This document shows, piece by piece, positions 11,511-22,690 of a DNA stretch of 64,000 nt (positions are counted from its first letter, which is position 1; every line of letters starts with the position of its first letter). The translations under genes were made by a program, and so were the position numbers. The notes beneath the pieces were generated by a model. It made no database searches, was not told the origin of the DNA, and saw nothing but the letters and a program-made list of their open reading frames with translations. The stretch is from Haemaphysalis longicornis (lineage: Eukaryota; Arthropoda; Arachnida; Ixodida; Ixodidae): NCBI GenBank assembly GCA_013339765.2, contig CM023449.1, positions 41,802,528-41,866,527 of the forward strand, read 5' to 3'.

Positions 11511-12730
11511 ACGTAAGTAGCCGTAGGGTTGGGCCTAGCAACGCGCCGAGCAAAGTCAAACTCATTAAACGTCAAGCGACGGGCACTTGTTAACGTTGCC
11601 CAGAGCGTAAGTTCTTGCATAACCTCGGGACAATCTCGGGAAAGCGGTGGCCATCGCGCTTCTGCAGGTACAGAAAAAGCATGGAAACAAGTGGGGAGTT
11701 TTGGAGCCATCTTGCTGCTACAGACGCTGGTGCTAGATGGAGGACGCGGGTTTTGTAACTCAAATGGCCATTTATGAGCCTTTGTATTTGTAACCTGAAC
11801 GCATGCCCAAAGAAGAGGGAAGGGAATGGTTCGGATTAAGCCTCGATAAGAGGCACGAAAGAAAGAGGAGCACTTTTCAGACCGCCGCGGGTCTCTCTTT
11901 AAGTCGCAGTGTTTCCGCTGACATTGCCCTTAGGGCGTCCCTTCGGTCACCTCGTTTGTTCCTGCCCGGAGCAGCTGCTTCGCTGCTCTTTTGTGGCGGG
12001 GGAAAATAGGAAGAGGACTTATTTTGGGCCACAGTGGGGGCACGCAAGAGCAACGCGGAGGTGGAAGATAATTTTTCTCCGACCCCGGGCCACCGGAGTC
12101 GGCGGACACCTCCCCCGCGGCTTCGATTTTCCAATACGCCCGCGGCTGCTCAAGTAAGGGTCCTTCCTGTCGACGCGACCTTGTTTTTGCAGACAAAGAA
12201 TAAAAGCGCCAGAAACCAGAGCCAATCGATGGAGGATGAACATTTCACACAGACAGCCACACCAGTGGGTACTTTGCTTTGAAACACTTCATTATTTAAG
12301 CCCCACGTTCTTGGCGAAGGCACGTTCATCACAGATCAACCACTCCGTTTAAGTTGGTTTCTATCGGCAGTACTTTTTTCCCAGGGGGCTATTTTGCAGA
12401 AAGGTGAGCTCTGAATCGCCCACGACCTTGCAGCGTCTTCTCGCTGCGTAAGGGACGTGGTCTAAAGAAGCTTCTCTACTCTAGAAGAACGGGTTCTCCA
12501 GGCTTGTTCGTTTAATATGCGAGGCAGTGGCGTACCCATGCACACGATTCCAAAATCCCATCTTTCCATGGCCCAGAATTTTTCACCGGGAGAAGAGGAA
12601 TTAAATAACGACGGTTGATGACCATATATATATATATATAGCGAAATATAAGATCCGGGATATGGTTTCAAAAATGCACGAGAGAGTAGACACACGTATG
12701 AAAACGATGATTGAACTAACGTTTCGACCG
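11511..12730. other. No recognisable gene
   Basis: Contains a short G/C-rich stretch (11880-12150) in which several frames are open by composition. No domain or repeat was identified. Confidence 0.5.
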
Positions 12731-12798
12731 GGATCCGAACCCACGACCTCCAGAATACCGGTCTGGTGCGGTATTCTGGAGGTCGTGGGTTCGGATCC
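12731..12798. repeat. Perfect hairpin made of two inverted tRNA-like B-box halves
   Basis: Two arms of 29 bases (12731-12759 and 12770-12798) are perfectly complementary, with a 10-base loop. Each arm ends in ggttcggatcc, which fits a pol III B-box, so the structure may be two copies of the 3' half of a tRNA-like repeat head to head. A GA/CT-rich strand follows. Confidence 0.85.
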
Positions 12799-12971
12799 CA
12801 CCTGGGGGGCATTTTTTCTCCAGTTTCTTTCTTTCTTTCCAAATTCTTTATCTGTTTCAATGACCTACCACATCCTCCCCTTTGCTTTCCGAGGTTTTCT
12901 TGACTGCCATGACTGCCAACTCTTATTTCTGTCTTATTTTCAACCAGCCCCTCATTTCCCATTCTGATTCG

Positions 12972-12990
12972 CTATATATATATATATTAT

Positions 12991-13050
<60 letters not shown>

Positions 13051-13060
13051 TATATATAAA

Positions 13061-13094
<34 letters not shown>

Positions 13095-13106
13095 TATATA
13101 TATATT
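12972..13106. repeat. (AT)n microsatellite
   Basis: About 135 bases of almost pure at repeats with a few single-base interruptions (tt and aa). Confidence 0.98.
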
Positions 13107-15004
13107 AGATTTTATCACGACTCTCAGTACTTATTTGATTTTGATGGGCGCAAAAAAAAAACACAGGTGAACAAAGCGATCCAAAGGTTATGAGAGTACT
13201 CGCGCCTAGCTGGACCCGAAGTTTATTTCTTTTTTTTTACTTTCAAATTTTTTGTCTCGTTTGCATGATTTTTTTCCATTTGTTTTCTAATCTTTTTTCA
13301 GTTTTCTTGCTATCCCTGTGCGTTTGTTTCTTACGATTAGCTAAGAACGAAGGAAAACCATTGTTAGTAGATGCAACCAAGCGTTGAATGAACGTCTGAA
13401 GCGGGACCAGTTGGTTCAGACGTTACACGGCCAGACGGCCATCTAACGTCTGAACCAACTACATGTCTGGCCGCCTAACCGTGAGACGGCCAGACATCGC
13501 AAAAAACGACCAAAAGTGAAGGATAGAGAGAGATAGAACTGTTTAATGTGGGCTGGAAAAGTCAGCTCTGCTAGCGGTAGTGCTTGCTACGCCAGATGGG
13601 AGTGATTACAATGGGGTGAATTGAATGTAATAGGAGATCGGGAAAGCAACAATGGAGAGAAAACAAAAGTTATATAAAAGAATGGCACGCAATTAAATTC
13701 AAGAAAAAGAACTCGAAATAAAGTTAAGTAAAAGAAACGAAATAGAGTGAGTGGAGCACAGGAAGCGCAGAGCGCCTAACAAGAAAAAGGAGTCAAAACG
13801 TACATGACGACGCAAACGCGTACAGACGTAGCCATGCACACAATGGAAGGATTACAAAGTTTTGTCTAGTCCTGAAAGGGACACACAGACAAGCACTGCC
13901 TGTGTATCCCTTCCCTGTTAGTCCTCGCTGTTTCCTGCGCAGAATCGGCGCTTGCCCGTGTATCGCTTCACTCTTCGTCCTTGTTTTCTGCGCTGCTTTC
14001 TTTGAAGCCAAGCGTTTGCTGAAAGCAAGTCTGGAAAACCGACTCTTATCAGAAATATAAAAAAAATATCTGTGCAACCCCCGTGCTTTCCACAAGGCTC
14101 TAAAACAATAGGCGTTGTAAAACAATAAAATTTTGAAATTAGTGTAAGCAGCTAAGTTCCAGTCACGTCGAAGTGGCCCCTCGACACCGAGTTCGTGTGG
14201 ATGCATCGAATCGTAACATCTATAGACGTTAGAGTAGTGCAAAGGCACAGGAAATCTCTCAGCCCTGTTTACGCTATTTGAGGTGATCTCCTGAAGCCTG
14301 TTTGTTCCTGTTTGCATTGAAGCATTGATATTATATTTAACCTTTAATAGGAACGGCGCATCCACTATATATGGAATAGCTCTGCCTTTCTACCTTTTGC
14401 TATTTCCAGTGTTTTTTATTAGAAAAACGTTCCTCAGGTCAGTTCTACACATTATCTTGTGCATAGAAGCCCATCGGCCCGTTTAATTTAGGTTATGAGG
14501 AAGCGCCCGACCGGCATTGACTTGGAAACGGAATGTCGCATTGGGCATCCAGCTGTAACGTTTGACTTTTAATTAAGGCAGTACGGCTGCAGCGGAATTT
14601 AAAAATAAGGCTCAGTCAATCATTTCTATAACGCGTTATGTGAGCACAGAATCGCACATGTTTGAGATGGAAACCACGAGTGAGGTCACATAAAACTGGA
14701 CTGCGAAACTCCCCGGCGTCTGTGACAAGATTGTCAAGAAAATACAAAAGGCTACCTGAGAAACGCGAAGCAGGACTGCAGGGCACTACTCGAAATGAAG
14801 AGCAGTGTTACGACCCTAGCACATTGAACAGCGACACGCAGGACGAGCGCAAAAAACTGTGGTTGATTCCTTTGTCATATGAATCGGTAAAACACGAAAG
14901 TGAAATGCGCAGCGAAATCTGCAGCTGAGCATGATTTACGGGTCGGCGGCTGTCTTGCGAGTGTGCTTGGCCAGCGACGTCCTGTTGGCGGGTCGCTTCG
15001 GAAA
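13107..15004. other. No recognisable gene; one long unexplained ORF
   Basis: A 190-codon ATG-started frame on the minus strand (14365-13793) is the longest opening here. Its protein has no recognisable domain, signal or repeat. A short inverted stretch around 'agacggccaga' lies at about 13425-13495 (three copies of 'cgtctgaa/ccagac' words). Nothing else can be named. Confidence 0.45.
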
Positions 15005-15090
15005 AGGTGTACTGGCAACATTTCCGTGACGGATATGACGTCAGTAAAATCTTGGACTATCCCGGCATAAAACAATTTGGTGTTAAAATA
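15005..15090 (+). repeat. Direct repeat, left copy
   Basis: 'gtactggcaacatttccgtg' with 'acggatatgacgtcagtaaa' and 'ataaaacaatttggtgtt' resembles 15895-15985 ('gtactggcgtcacttccgtg', 'acggatgtgacttaagtgaa', 'ataaaacactttcgtgtt'). The two copies bracket the LINE fragment at 15.1-15.86 kb, as if one repeat copy had been split or duplicated around it. Confidence 0.7.
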
Positions 15091-15109
15091 TAAAACCCGA
15101 AAATGAACA

Positions 15110-15860
15110 ACTCGTAAGTATAACGTACTGATGATGATTCCTATTGGTTTCCCCTTCGAAGCGGAGGGATGACATGTCATCTTACCAAAAAAGGACTAAT
15201 ATAACCATGTTTTACACTCTTGGTTTAATACTAGCGCTGCTTACGGCAAGCACTAAAGCTTATTAGGCCCGAAATACTTTTTTTCCCTGTTACAGGTGGT
15301 AACTGTCCTAGGCAATATTCCCCTCTCTGCTTTTCGTGCACCAGCATTCTAATCTTCTTATCGTCCCCTCGACAGCTTTGAAGTTAACTTCCTCTCTGAT
15401 ACCCTTAAATCCTAGGGCTTCTGAAAGCCCAATATTCCCTTCATGTAGATTTGGATGGATACCCTCACATTCTAACACGATGTGCCGCATAGTTTCTGTT
15501 TCTTTTCCGCAGACCACGCATACCCCATCATTTTGTGAATACTTCCCCACAAAACTCTTAGTTCGCAGGCAACCTGCTCTAGCCTCAAAAAGCAAAGCAC
15601 TGCCCTGGGAATTATCGCAGAAATTTTCCTTTCTGATGTTCATCTTCTCAGCCCTGTACATCTCTAACGACGTTTTAGCTTCCATTTTTGCCCTCCATTT
15701 ATTCGTTTCAATCTGCCTTGCCTCTTTTTTGGTTACCTTGGCTGTTTTGGATTCCCCACTGTTCTTTCCGTATTTCATCGTTAGCCTTCTAGTCTTTCTT
15801 TCTAAAGGTTGCTAAAGGTTCTAAAAGTGCTAAAGGTTGCTTCCCCGCAAGAAGACCCTG
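15110..15860 (-). mobile_element. LINE C-terminal fragment (RT tail with zinc knuckle)
   Basis: The minus-strand ORF 15778-15308 encodes 156 residues: a basic, coiled helix (KKEARQIETNKWRAKME), then CVVCGKETETMRHIVLEC, a CCHC-type knuckle, then an LSEALGFKG...REEVNFKAVEGTIRRLE tail. The same tail occurs on the + strand at 54671-54850. The 3' region at 15.3-15.1 kb includes the blocks 'atgacatgtcatc' and 'ggtttcccctt', which also occur at 54.55 and 54.98 kb. The reverse transcriptase core is missing. Confidence 0.75.
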
Positions 15861-15894
15861 TATGCAGGGGTGCACCCTTTACAGACCGCTTTCT

Positions 15895-16180
15895 TCGTTG
15901 TACTGGCGTCACTTCCGTGACGGATGTGACTTAAGTGAAATCTTCGTGAATACCAGAATAAAACACTTTCGTGTTCAAGACTCGGCGTCGGCGTGACGCA
16001 CACAGTGACAAATACTGCGCATCAGGCCCACTTGTAACTGCCACGCTCGTGTGTACACACGTCAAAATGCAAAATGCAGAAGAAGAAAAAGAGACATTTG
16101 CTTTGTTTTAACAGTGGAGCTGCTTAAGTTTGAGCTTGGCATGTTGGCTTTCGCAAAAAAATACCAAGAAAAAAAACTCC
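15895..16180 (+). repeat. Direct repeat, right copy, plus dispersed repeat shared with 54.4 kb
   Basis: 15895-15985 repeats 15005-15090. Nearby, 'ggtgcaccctttacag' (about 15869) and 'agctgcttaagtttgagctt' (16117-16136) correspond to 'ctgtaaagggtgcacc' and 'agctctttaagcttcagctt' in the duplicated unit at 54.4-54.5 kb and 55.75-55.85 kb. It is a fragment of the same dispersed family. Confidence 0.6.
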
Positions 16181-16805
16181 TTTAGCGCGCCCCGCCCGGC
16201 ATGACCTTCGCTCAGCCGCGCAGGCGGAACCAAGCCTCACCTAGCTATGACGTCATCGCGTGCGCCGGGACCGCTCGACATTAGAGAACACTCTGCCCAG
16301 CGTTCATGGCGTGATCTCTCATGTGCTCTTCTCCTCGCCGGTGCACATGTGTTCGCTCCTGAAGTGGGGAGCCCAGAGCAGCTCGCGCTACAGACGCCGA
16401 GCTCGCGAAGCCGGTTGCCGCGGTTTTAGCGAGTGCTAACGCTGTGCACTTTGGGAGAGAGGTGAAAGTCTGAGGACAAAACCATGCGGGTCTTCCAGTC
16501 ATGGCAAGCTTTCGGAAATCCATGGGAGGTGCAACAGCCGGGTCTCCGACGAAGGGAGGGGGGCCTCCAGCCATGCTGTTTCTCCAGCTTTGAACCACTA
16601 ATGCAAGCAGCGTTATTTTTTTTGTATTTTGAGACTCGCACCAACCGGGAGGAATGTATCTGAGAGTAAAATTATCAAATAGATTGCACGGCAAATTTGT
16701 GTACAGCGAAATGAATGCAAGCCTCGCCTTGAGTAGACCGTGATGGGAATTCAATTCAGGCAAGAGCATTCCACCGCTTCAGCGCAAAGGCGAATGATTA
16801 GTTTA
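16181..16805. other. No recognisable gene
   Basis: A minus-strand ORF of 162 codons (16769-16281) runs through a GC-rich stretch and shows no domain. This DNA lies in an intron if the GPCR gene begins upstream. Confidence 0.5.
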
Positions 16806-17105
16806 CGTGAAGATTCTCTATCCGCTTTGCAGGTTTGTAATTTCGCCCATCAGCCCTGGAAGCCCGATCATCGCTACAATAAACAGGGTCGGAGAGAGGA
16901 CGGACCCTTGCGGTGTCCCTCTATTTTTTAACTTGATATTTTCGAGTGACTGTCCTCCCAAGCTGATGGTTGCAGTCCGATTCGAGAGAAAATCTCTTGC
17001 GTAGTTATACGTCTTCCCGCCTACGTTTAGCGCGCAAAGGTTCTCGGGTATTGCTGCGTGTTTTACATTATCAAAAGCCTTGGAGACGTCCAGTCTCACA
17101 ATTCT
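16806..17105 (-). mobile_element. LINE reverse-transcriptase fragment in the GPCR intron
   Basis: The minus-strand frame 17099-16818 encodes RLDVSKAFDNVKH (RT domain with the first catalytic Asp), then YARDFLSNRTATISLGG, then the signature RGTPQGSVLSPTLF and IGLPGLM. The downstream YADD box is not present, so the copy is truncated. Its close relative is the better-kept RT at 32.9-33.6 kb. It ends only about 60 bases before the acceptor of GPCR exon 17166-17335, leaving just the polypyrimidine tract between. Confidence 0.85.
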
Positions 17106-17165
17106 TTATCCCTTCCCTCGGTGCTCCCTCCCTCATGTTCGGTGCGGCGCGTGCTGTGTGTGCAG

Positions 17166-17335
17166 TGGCCGTGGTGGTGTCGTTCTTCATCTGCTGGACG
17201 CCGTTCCACGCGCAGCGGCTGATCGCCACGTACGCCGACCAGACGGCCGCCATGGTGCTGCTGTTCACCGTGCTCACGTACATCTCGGGCGTCACCTACT
17301 ACCTCAGCGCCACCGTCAACCCCATCCTATACCAG
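17166..17335 (+). CDS. Pyrokinin/CAPA-type neuropeptide GPCR, penultimate coding exon (TM6-TM7)
   Basis: A rhodopsin-family GPCR exon that would sense a PRXamide-like neuropeptide at the plasma membrane and signal through a G protein. The acceptor is 'gtgctgtgtgtgcag' ending at 17165. The exon enters in phase 1, its first two bases completing a Val codon, and ends at CAG with donor gtgggc, phase 0. It encodes TM6 as VAVVVSFFICWTPFHAQRL (FxxCWxPFHAQR is typical of the pyrokinin/CAPA/neuromedin-U receptor group), extracellular loop 3, and TM7 as YISGVTYYLSATVNPILYQ with the NPxxY-type motif. Exons for TM1-TM5 are not visible in the first 17 kb, so the gene must start upstream. CAPA versus pyrokinin receptor cannot be decided from this piece. 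Codons are GC-ending, unlike the surrounding repeats. Confidence 0.9.
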
Positions 17336-17599
17336 GTGGGCCGCCCACTGCACATGCGCGACACGCGCGGCATCCGCCCACTTAACAAAATGTTAAAAAT
17401 GTAGCGCAACCCAAACCAGAAACAAATTGGACAACGCCCGGCACTGTCTCGCAACCAGAAACCACAAATGTCATCCTATAACAGCTCACATTCAAAACAT
17501 TAGTGGTAAATGAAAAAAAAAAGCTCTTTCGTCTGGTTAAGAAACTGCAACAAGACTTCGGATTCGGCACGGTGACTTGCCTTGAGTATAGTGCTAAAG

Positions 17600-17731
<132 letters not shown>

Positions 17732-18506
17732 CACTTATTTCCTTTACACTTAGTTCCTTTTTATAAAAAATTATCCAGCAGCAACACTCCTTAAAGACCG
17801 ATGTAGCTTTCACGCTTTCCACTTTTTCCGACTTTCTTTTTCCCATACCATCTCCACCATTTCACATTTCCACAACACCGCTCCCCTCGCAGTTTAGGAG
17901 AGGAGGTAGCTAAATTATTATCTTCACTGCAGAAGACGGAGATGATTTCTTAAACTGTTCCTTCGTATTGCGTCGAGCGAAACAAAAAAAAAAGAAACTG
18001 GCAATAAGACGTCTACTCCGCCGAGGAGGGAGCTGGCCTACCCTTTTAAGGAAGACCACCACAGATGGGCCCACGGAGAATGGGGAGCCCATAATGACAC
18101 CAAGGGTACATCAACAAAAAAGTTGATGCAACAAAATGAGGCGTACACAATGGTTGTTTGTGCTGGGATTGAGTGGGCCAGGTGTCCTTCGTCTAGGGTT
18201 TTACTACGTGCAATTTTGACTACCCGCATGCCTTCGTACAATTTCATTTAATAAACTCGATCGTTTGGTTTGTAATTCATTACTTAGTTTTGTACAGTAA
18301 CAAAAAAGGCACAGACGTTACTTTTTCGCAATAACTGTAACTTTAACAGAGTTACCTCTTTGGCTTAGGTAACTGTAACTGTAGGACTTTACTTTTTACT
18401 GGTAACATACTTATGACTGGGCCTTACCTTATCAGGCGGGCACGACCCGCGTCAGCAGTGCTGGCGTTCCATCCGATTGGCCATGAAGCGCCGTATGGTC
18501 GAAGGT

Positions 18507-19110
18507 TTCATTCATTCATTCATTCATTCATTCATTCATTCATTCATTCATTCATTCATTCATTCATTCATTCATTCATCATTTTTACTCTCAGGGCCGT
18601 TCAGGCGTTACAGAGAGAAGTGGGGTAAGTAAAAAAAAAGTACTTAACAAACATTGAAGGGATCAATAAAGATGATTCGCGAACAGACTTGAATCCCTCC
18701 AGTTCACGTGTAGAAACGATGGCGGCAGGAAGGCTGTTCCAGTCAACACTGGTTTTCGGGACGAATGAACCAAAATGAAGGTTGGTGTTCCTACTTGGCA
18801 CACCTACTTTAAATGGTGGTCAAGGCGAGAAGAAATGTATGCTGGGGGCTTGAAAAGGGACTCTTAGAATTTCATTGTTGTAAAACATTTTGTGAAAAAG
18901 GCACAATCGTGAAGGGCGGCGTCGAATAGTTAGCTGTTCGGGCGTAATTGGATAAAATGAAACCTGCCGCGCGATTCTGTACACCTTCGAGGTTTTGGAT
19001 TAGTGAGGCAGTTTGTGGATCCCACACTGATGAGGCATACTCCAATTTGTACCGAACTAGTGCCTTGTAGAGGAGCAGTTTTAGGAGCAGTGGATACCCG
19101 CTTTCGCATC
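18507..19110 (-). mobile_element. Jockey/CR1-like LINE 3' fragment with (ATGA)n tail
   Basis: On the minus strand the frames give YKLEYASSVWDPQTASLI, then QNLEGVQNRAAGFI, then later NTNLHFGSFVPKTSVDWNSL. These are the classic C-terminal motifs after the RT domain of Jockey/CR1-type LINEs. The 3' end runs into a tetranucleotide tail (atga)n, seen on the + strand as (attc)n at 18507-18580, in keeping with microsatellite-tailed LINE 3' ends. The 5' part is missing and the frames are broken. It lies antisense in the GPCR intron. Confidence 0.8.
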
Positions 19111-19512
19111 GCCAACTTCGGTGCGAATGGACTTTGCCGGTACGGTGGCCGCGAGCGGTCTTTTCACTCGAGCAGAAGGCTATATTGTTCCCTCAAAGAG
19201 TCATAAGATGCATTACATGCGCTAGACAACGCAGCCACAAATATGATTTCGACAAACTCACTTCAGTGTTCCTCTAACACCGACAACCTTCTCTTTCAAT
19301 CTTTAAATCCAGCCAGTGCCCATTTGGAAACAGTACACCCGCTACATCCCGTTTTGAGTCGGTTTATCCTTTTATTCTGTTTGCTATTTGTTTTTACTTC
19401 AAGGTTACGATGTGAGGCCTGCGTCTAGCTCTTTTATTTTGCGCCTGCAAATTGCCGTCGTATGCGTCTGCGAAAAGCACAGATACGTTGTGCGACCACC
19501 AGCGTGGCACCA

Positions 19513-19652
19513 GTGCAGTGGATGATGAAACGGAGCGCGAAAAACAACGACAACCAGGACGAACAAATACAACAGGTCGGAGCGCGATGTCCCGTTGAAT
19601 TTGTTCGTCCTGGTTGTCGTTGTTTTTTGCGCCGCTCTGTTTCACCATGCAC
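19513..19652. repeat. Inverted repeat (foldback) in the GPCR intron
   Basis: Arms of about 52-55 bases: the left arm starts 'gtgcagtggatgatgaaacg' and includes 'caacgacaaccaggacgaac'; the right arm includes 'gttcgtcctggttgtcgttg' and ends 'gtttcaccatgcac'. There is a loop of about 30 bases and a few mismatches. It lies about 160 bases before the last exon's acceptor. Confidence 0.85.
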
Positions 19653-19812
19653 CCTCGCAAACTGGCCCAGCTTTGTTACTTCTTCGTTACTGGTTGCTAT
19701 TTGTTACTTTGTTTTTTGTTACTTTGTTACTCTCCGTTACTTCTTTGTTACTCTTTGTTACTTCTGTGCAGTGGTTGTTCATGCAGGCTCTCTGTCTCAC
19801 CCTGCGGCGCAG

Positions 19813-20160
19813 GTGATGTCGCTCAAGTTCCGGCAGGCGTTCGTGGACACGTTCGGCTGCTGCTGCCCGGAGGGGGCGCGGCTGAGCAAGTCCGAGCTGA
19901 CGTTCGCCAGCTTCTACAACCACAACTCGGCCGCCTCGGTCCACTCGTCGGCCAGGGCCCACCGGCGACGCAGCCTGAGCACGCAAAACCTGGCCGCCGG
20001 CTCGCCCACGCCGCTCCCTACGAGCACGGCGCCCAACGGAAGCGTGGCGGTGGGCCGCAAGCTCTCCTCCTCCTGGACGGACCTCAGGAACGGCGGCACC
20101 GCCGCCGCCGCCACCGTGCCCGCGGACTCGCCGCCTCAGGTTGCCGCCGCCCAGCTCTGA
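19813..20160 (+). CDS. Pyrokinin/CAPA-type neuropeptide GPCR, last coding exon (C-terminal tail)
   Basis: This exon continues NPILYQ directly in phase 0 with VMSLKFRQAFVDTFGCCC, the membrane-proximal helix 8 of peptide GPCRs followed by a Cys triplet likely to be palmitoylated. The acceptor is 'ctgcggcgcag' at 19812. The remaining tail is 115 residues in total, rich in Ser/Thr/Ala with SSARAHRRRSLST and RKLSSSWTDL stretches that suit kinase and arrestin control, and it ends at TGA 20158-20160. The tail is GC-rich, so the antisense strand is also open (264 codons), but the splice fit and GPCR motifs decide for the + strand. The match to exon 17166-17335 is in frame with no break. Confidence 0.9.
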   Translation: MMSLKFRQAFVDTFGCCCPEGARLSKSELTFASFYNHNSAASVHSSARAHRRRSLSTQNLAAGSPTPLPTSTAPNGSVAVGRKLSSSWTDLRNGGTAAAATVPADSPPQVAAAQL

Positions 20161-22339
20161 TCCCTCCGTGCGTGTGTGTGTCGCGGACTCGCCCCCTCGG
20201 CAAGGCGGCCACAGAACGACTCGAGAAACCAGGCGCTGTGTCGGCCCTGTGCTGTGCTTGCTTCGCCGTTCTCGCGGAGCTCGCCAGCCGAGAGAAGAGC
20301 GTCGTGTGTGTGATGTGCGGAGTTTGAGACCGCGCTCTGTAGGAGATTTCGGGAGACAAGGCATGGCGCGGGGTGTGCTGTGTCGCTTGCTCCGTACCCT
20401 TCGTGCCCAAAGTAGCAAACTGGTGCGCGCAGCGGTAGGTGATTGCGTGTGAAGGCGCCCGGGAACGCGGACACATTTCAATGCTGGCCTACAAACCGGG
20501 ACTTAACCTATCGCGAATCTGGGGGCGGGTACTTTTAAAGTGTGAAAGTAGCGCCACCAAGTGCGTGCCACCCCCTCCGAGAAGTCATCCTGCACTTCAG
20601 GGTCCCTCCTTACCCTAACCAGGAGTCAGTGCGCAGCAAAAGCATCACACTGACTGTACTATAGCTGACTCTACTACAGAGTTGAGCCAGAGTTGCCGGC
20701 CCGGGAGTGCCATTTTAATGCGCGGGCAATGTGCTCTCTTGACAGCTCCCAAAACGTCACAAAAGCTGTGAGTGATATGACTACTAAAACTGGCCTCCGT
20801 GCAAGTAACCTTGGGCAGCCTTTCGCGTAGGTTTGCGCAACTTAATTCCACAGTGAAGCCTGAAGGCATCTTGTGGAAAAATTGCTGCTGGGCAGGCACC
20901 GAGAGCTTATCTCAAGTTAAGTGCTGAGGAGGCCCTGAAGGGTCAGCAAATGTTAAGTTATTTGCCTCTCGCTTTAAGGCCCTCTCTCTTGTTCGGGCCA
21001 AGCACTGCGGGCGCTCCTGGGGTCACATTTTTTTCTGAATTGAACAATGAGGGTGGCTGAAACAAAAACAACGCCGATATTCAGAGCGCAAGCAAACGAG
21101 ACACTGTCCTGCCCTTGCGGTGGTTTTCTTACCAGCGAAATGCGCCATCTGCCCCGTCCTAACTCTCTTCCGCACCTGGGAGGGCCCGGGCTTCTTGCGT
21201 AGGCAAAAAACCACTGCAGGTGCGGACGAGCACCGCTTCGAAAGGGTGACGCAGCACGAGTTGGCCTATTCTGATTTATTTGAAGTGAAGACCACACAGA
21301 TATGACTGACGCACCCGAACAACCACACGCCGCGCAGCAGTCGGAGTTCTCCACAACTGGGGTCACCTGTTGTTATAACCCACTCGTTGTTATGTCGGGG
21401 TCACCTGTTCTGCTCTCGTGTCTTCGCGTGTGTCCTTCCCGTGAACTCTCTAGGCACACTTTCAGCCAGCCATAACGCCGTGGTAGCGCTCTTGTCTCGC
21501 ACCCGGTCTGTATTCCCAGTCAGACGGAATGTGCGAAATTCCCTTTTCAATGCCATTCATTTGTTTTGTTTACGGGGAACTCTATGACGCCGACTCCAGC
21601 TTTTCCTAACTCTTTTCGCCATCGGTCATTTTTCCAGCGTTCACCTGCGAACGAAGGCGGTGCCGGGTTTTGGGACGCAATGCTTTCGCATCTGTAAAAA
21701 GCGGCACTCTACAGTCACATGGCCGCGGTAAAACCGTTTGACTCGACGCTACATAAACAGGCCGTCACTCGGATGCACAGGCCAAGTCATGCTAAGGAGA
21801 GTCAGGTCCGTTTATTGCTGAAGGTTGCGCATATCGATATCAGAGGTCAGCTTCTGAAGTCATGATATTTCCTTTCACTAACCTAAATCGCGTGTTGGAG
21901 GCTGTTAGGTGCACTGTTTTGTTTTCTTCTTTCTTTGCTTTGCTTCCCTGGAAGAGCTTGAACTTTCGATTTGTGCTTCGTATTACGCTCAATGCAAGTA
22001 TTTAGACCAATAGATTATAACTCCGTTACTGAAGTGGTGGCGACGATTTGCAACGAATCCAACATAGTTCAAGACCCAATGAAGTATGCGGCTTGCTTGG
22101 CCGCTCCTCATTCCAATGTTTGAGCGTAATAAAATATGACATGAACGGTAACAATACTTCTCAAAAATGGAAAGAGATGTGAACAGAAGTAAGCAGACCA
22201 AGAACTAGGCAGACGTGAACGGAACTAGGAGAGCGAGGGGGCTGCAGGTTATGGTGTCAGATCTAGCCTGTGTTCGTACGCTCCGTTCCGCAAACAGGAA
22301 GTGAAGCGAGGGGGGAGAGAAAAATACCCCGTATCTGCT
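20161..22339 (+). other. GPCR 3' flank/3' UTR; no further gene seen
   Basis: Immediately after the stop lies GC-rich DNA likely to be 3' UTR. I see no clear AATAAA close by; the first good one I noticed is near 22126 (taataaaatat). No other gene or element is recognisable in this stretch. Confidence 0.45.
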
Positions 22340-22690
22340 TAAGTGTTAAGGCATAAGTCTTCCAAGTCTAGTCTAAGTCTAACGCATAAGAAGACTTAAG
22401 GCATAAGTCTTCTAAGTCTAAGTGTAAGTCTTCTAAGTTTAAGTCTAAGTATTCTAAGTTTAAGGCATACGAGGACTTAAGGCATAGGTCTTCTAAGTCT
22501 AAGTCTTCTAACTCTAAATTTAAGTCTAAGACATAAGTAGAGTTAAGAAATGTCTTCTAAGTCTAAATCTTCTAATTCTAAATCTAAGTAAGGCATCAGG
22601 AGACTTAAGGCATAATAACTCTTCTAAGTCTAAAGTCTTCTAAGTCTAAGTCTAAGGCATAAGAAGACTTAAGGCATAAGTCTTCTGCCG
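22340..22690. repeat. TAAGTCTTC satellite with self-complementary units
   Basis: A 350-bp block made from the words 'aagtcttctaagtctaag' and 'gacttaaggcataagtcttc'. Units are 6-12 bases long and irregularly ordered. Some units form exact hairpins: GAAGACTTA, loop aggca, TAAGTCTTC at 22390-22412 and again at 22663-22685. Confidence 0.9.

Noticed and set aside
13793..14365. 190-codon minus-strand ORF beginning MDAPFLLKVK
   Set aside because: ATG-started and long, but no domain, no codon bias and no splice or repeat context that I could support; left as unexplained.
16281..16769. 162-codon minus-strand ORF upstream of the LINE scrap
   Set aside because: No LINE or other motif; GC-rich chance opening.
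19687..20481. 264-codon minus-strand ORF
   Set aside because: It is antisense to the GPCR last exon; Arg/Ala/Gly-rich composition follows from GC-rich codons on the other strand.
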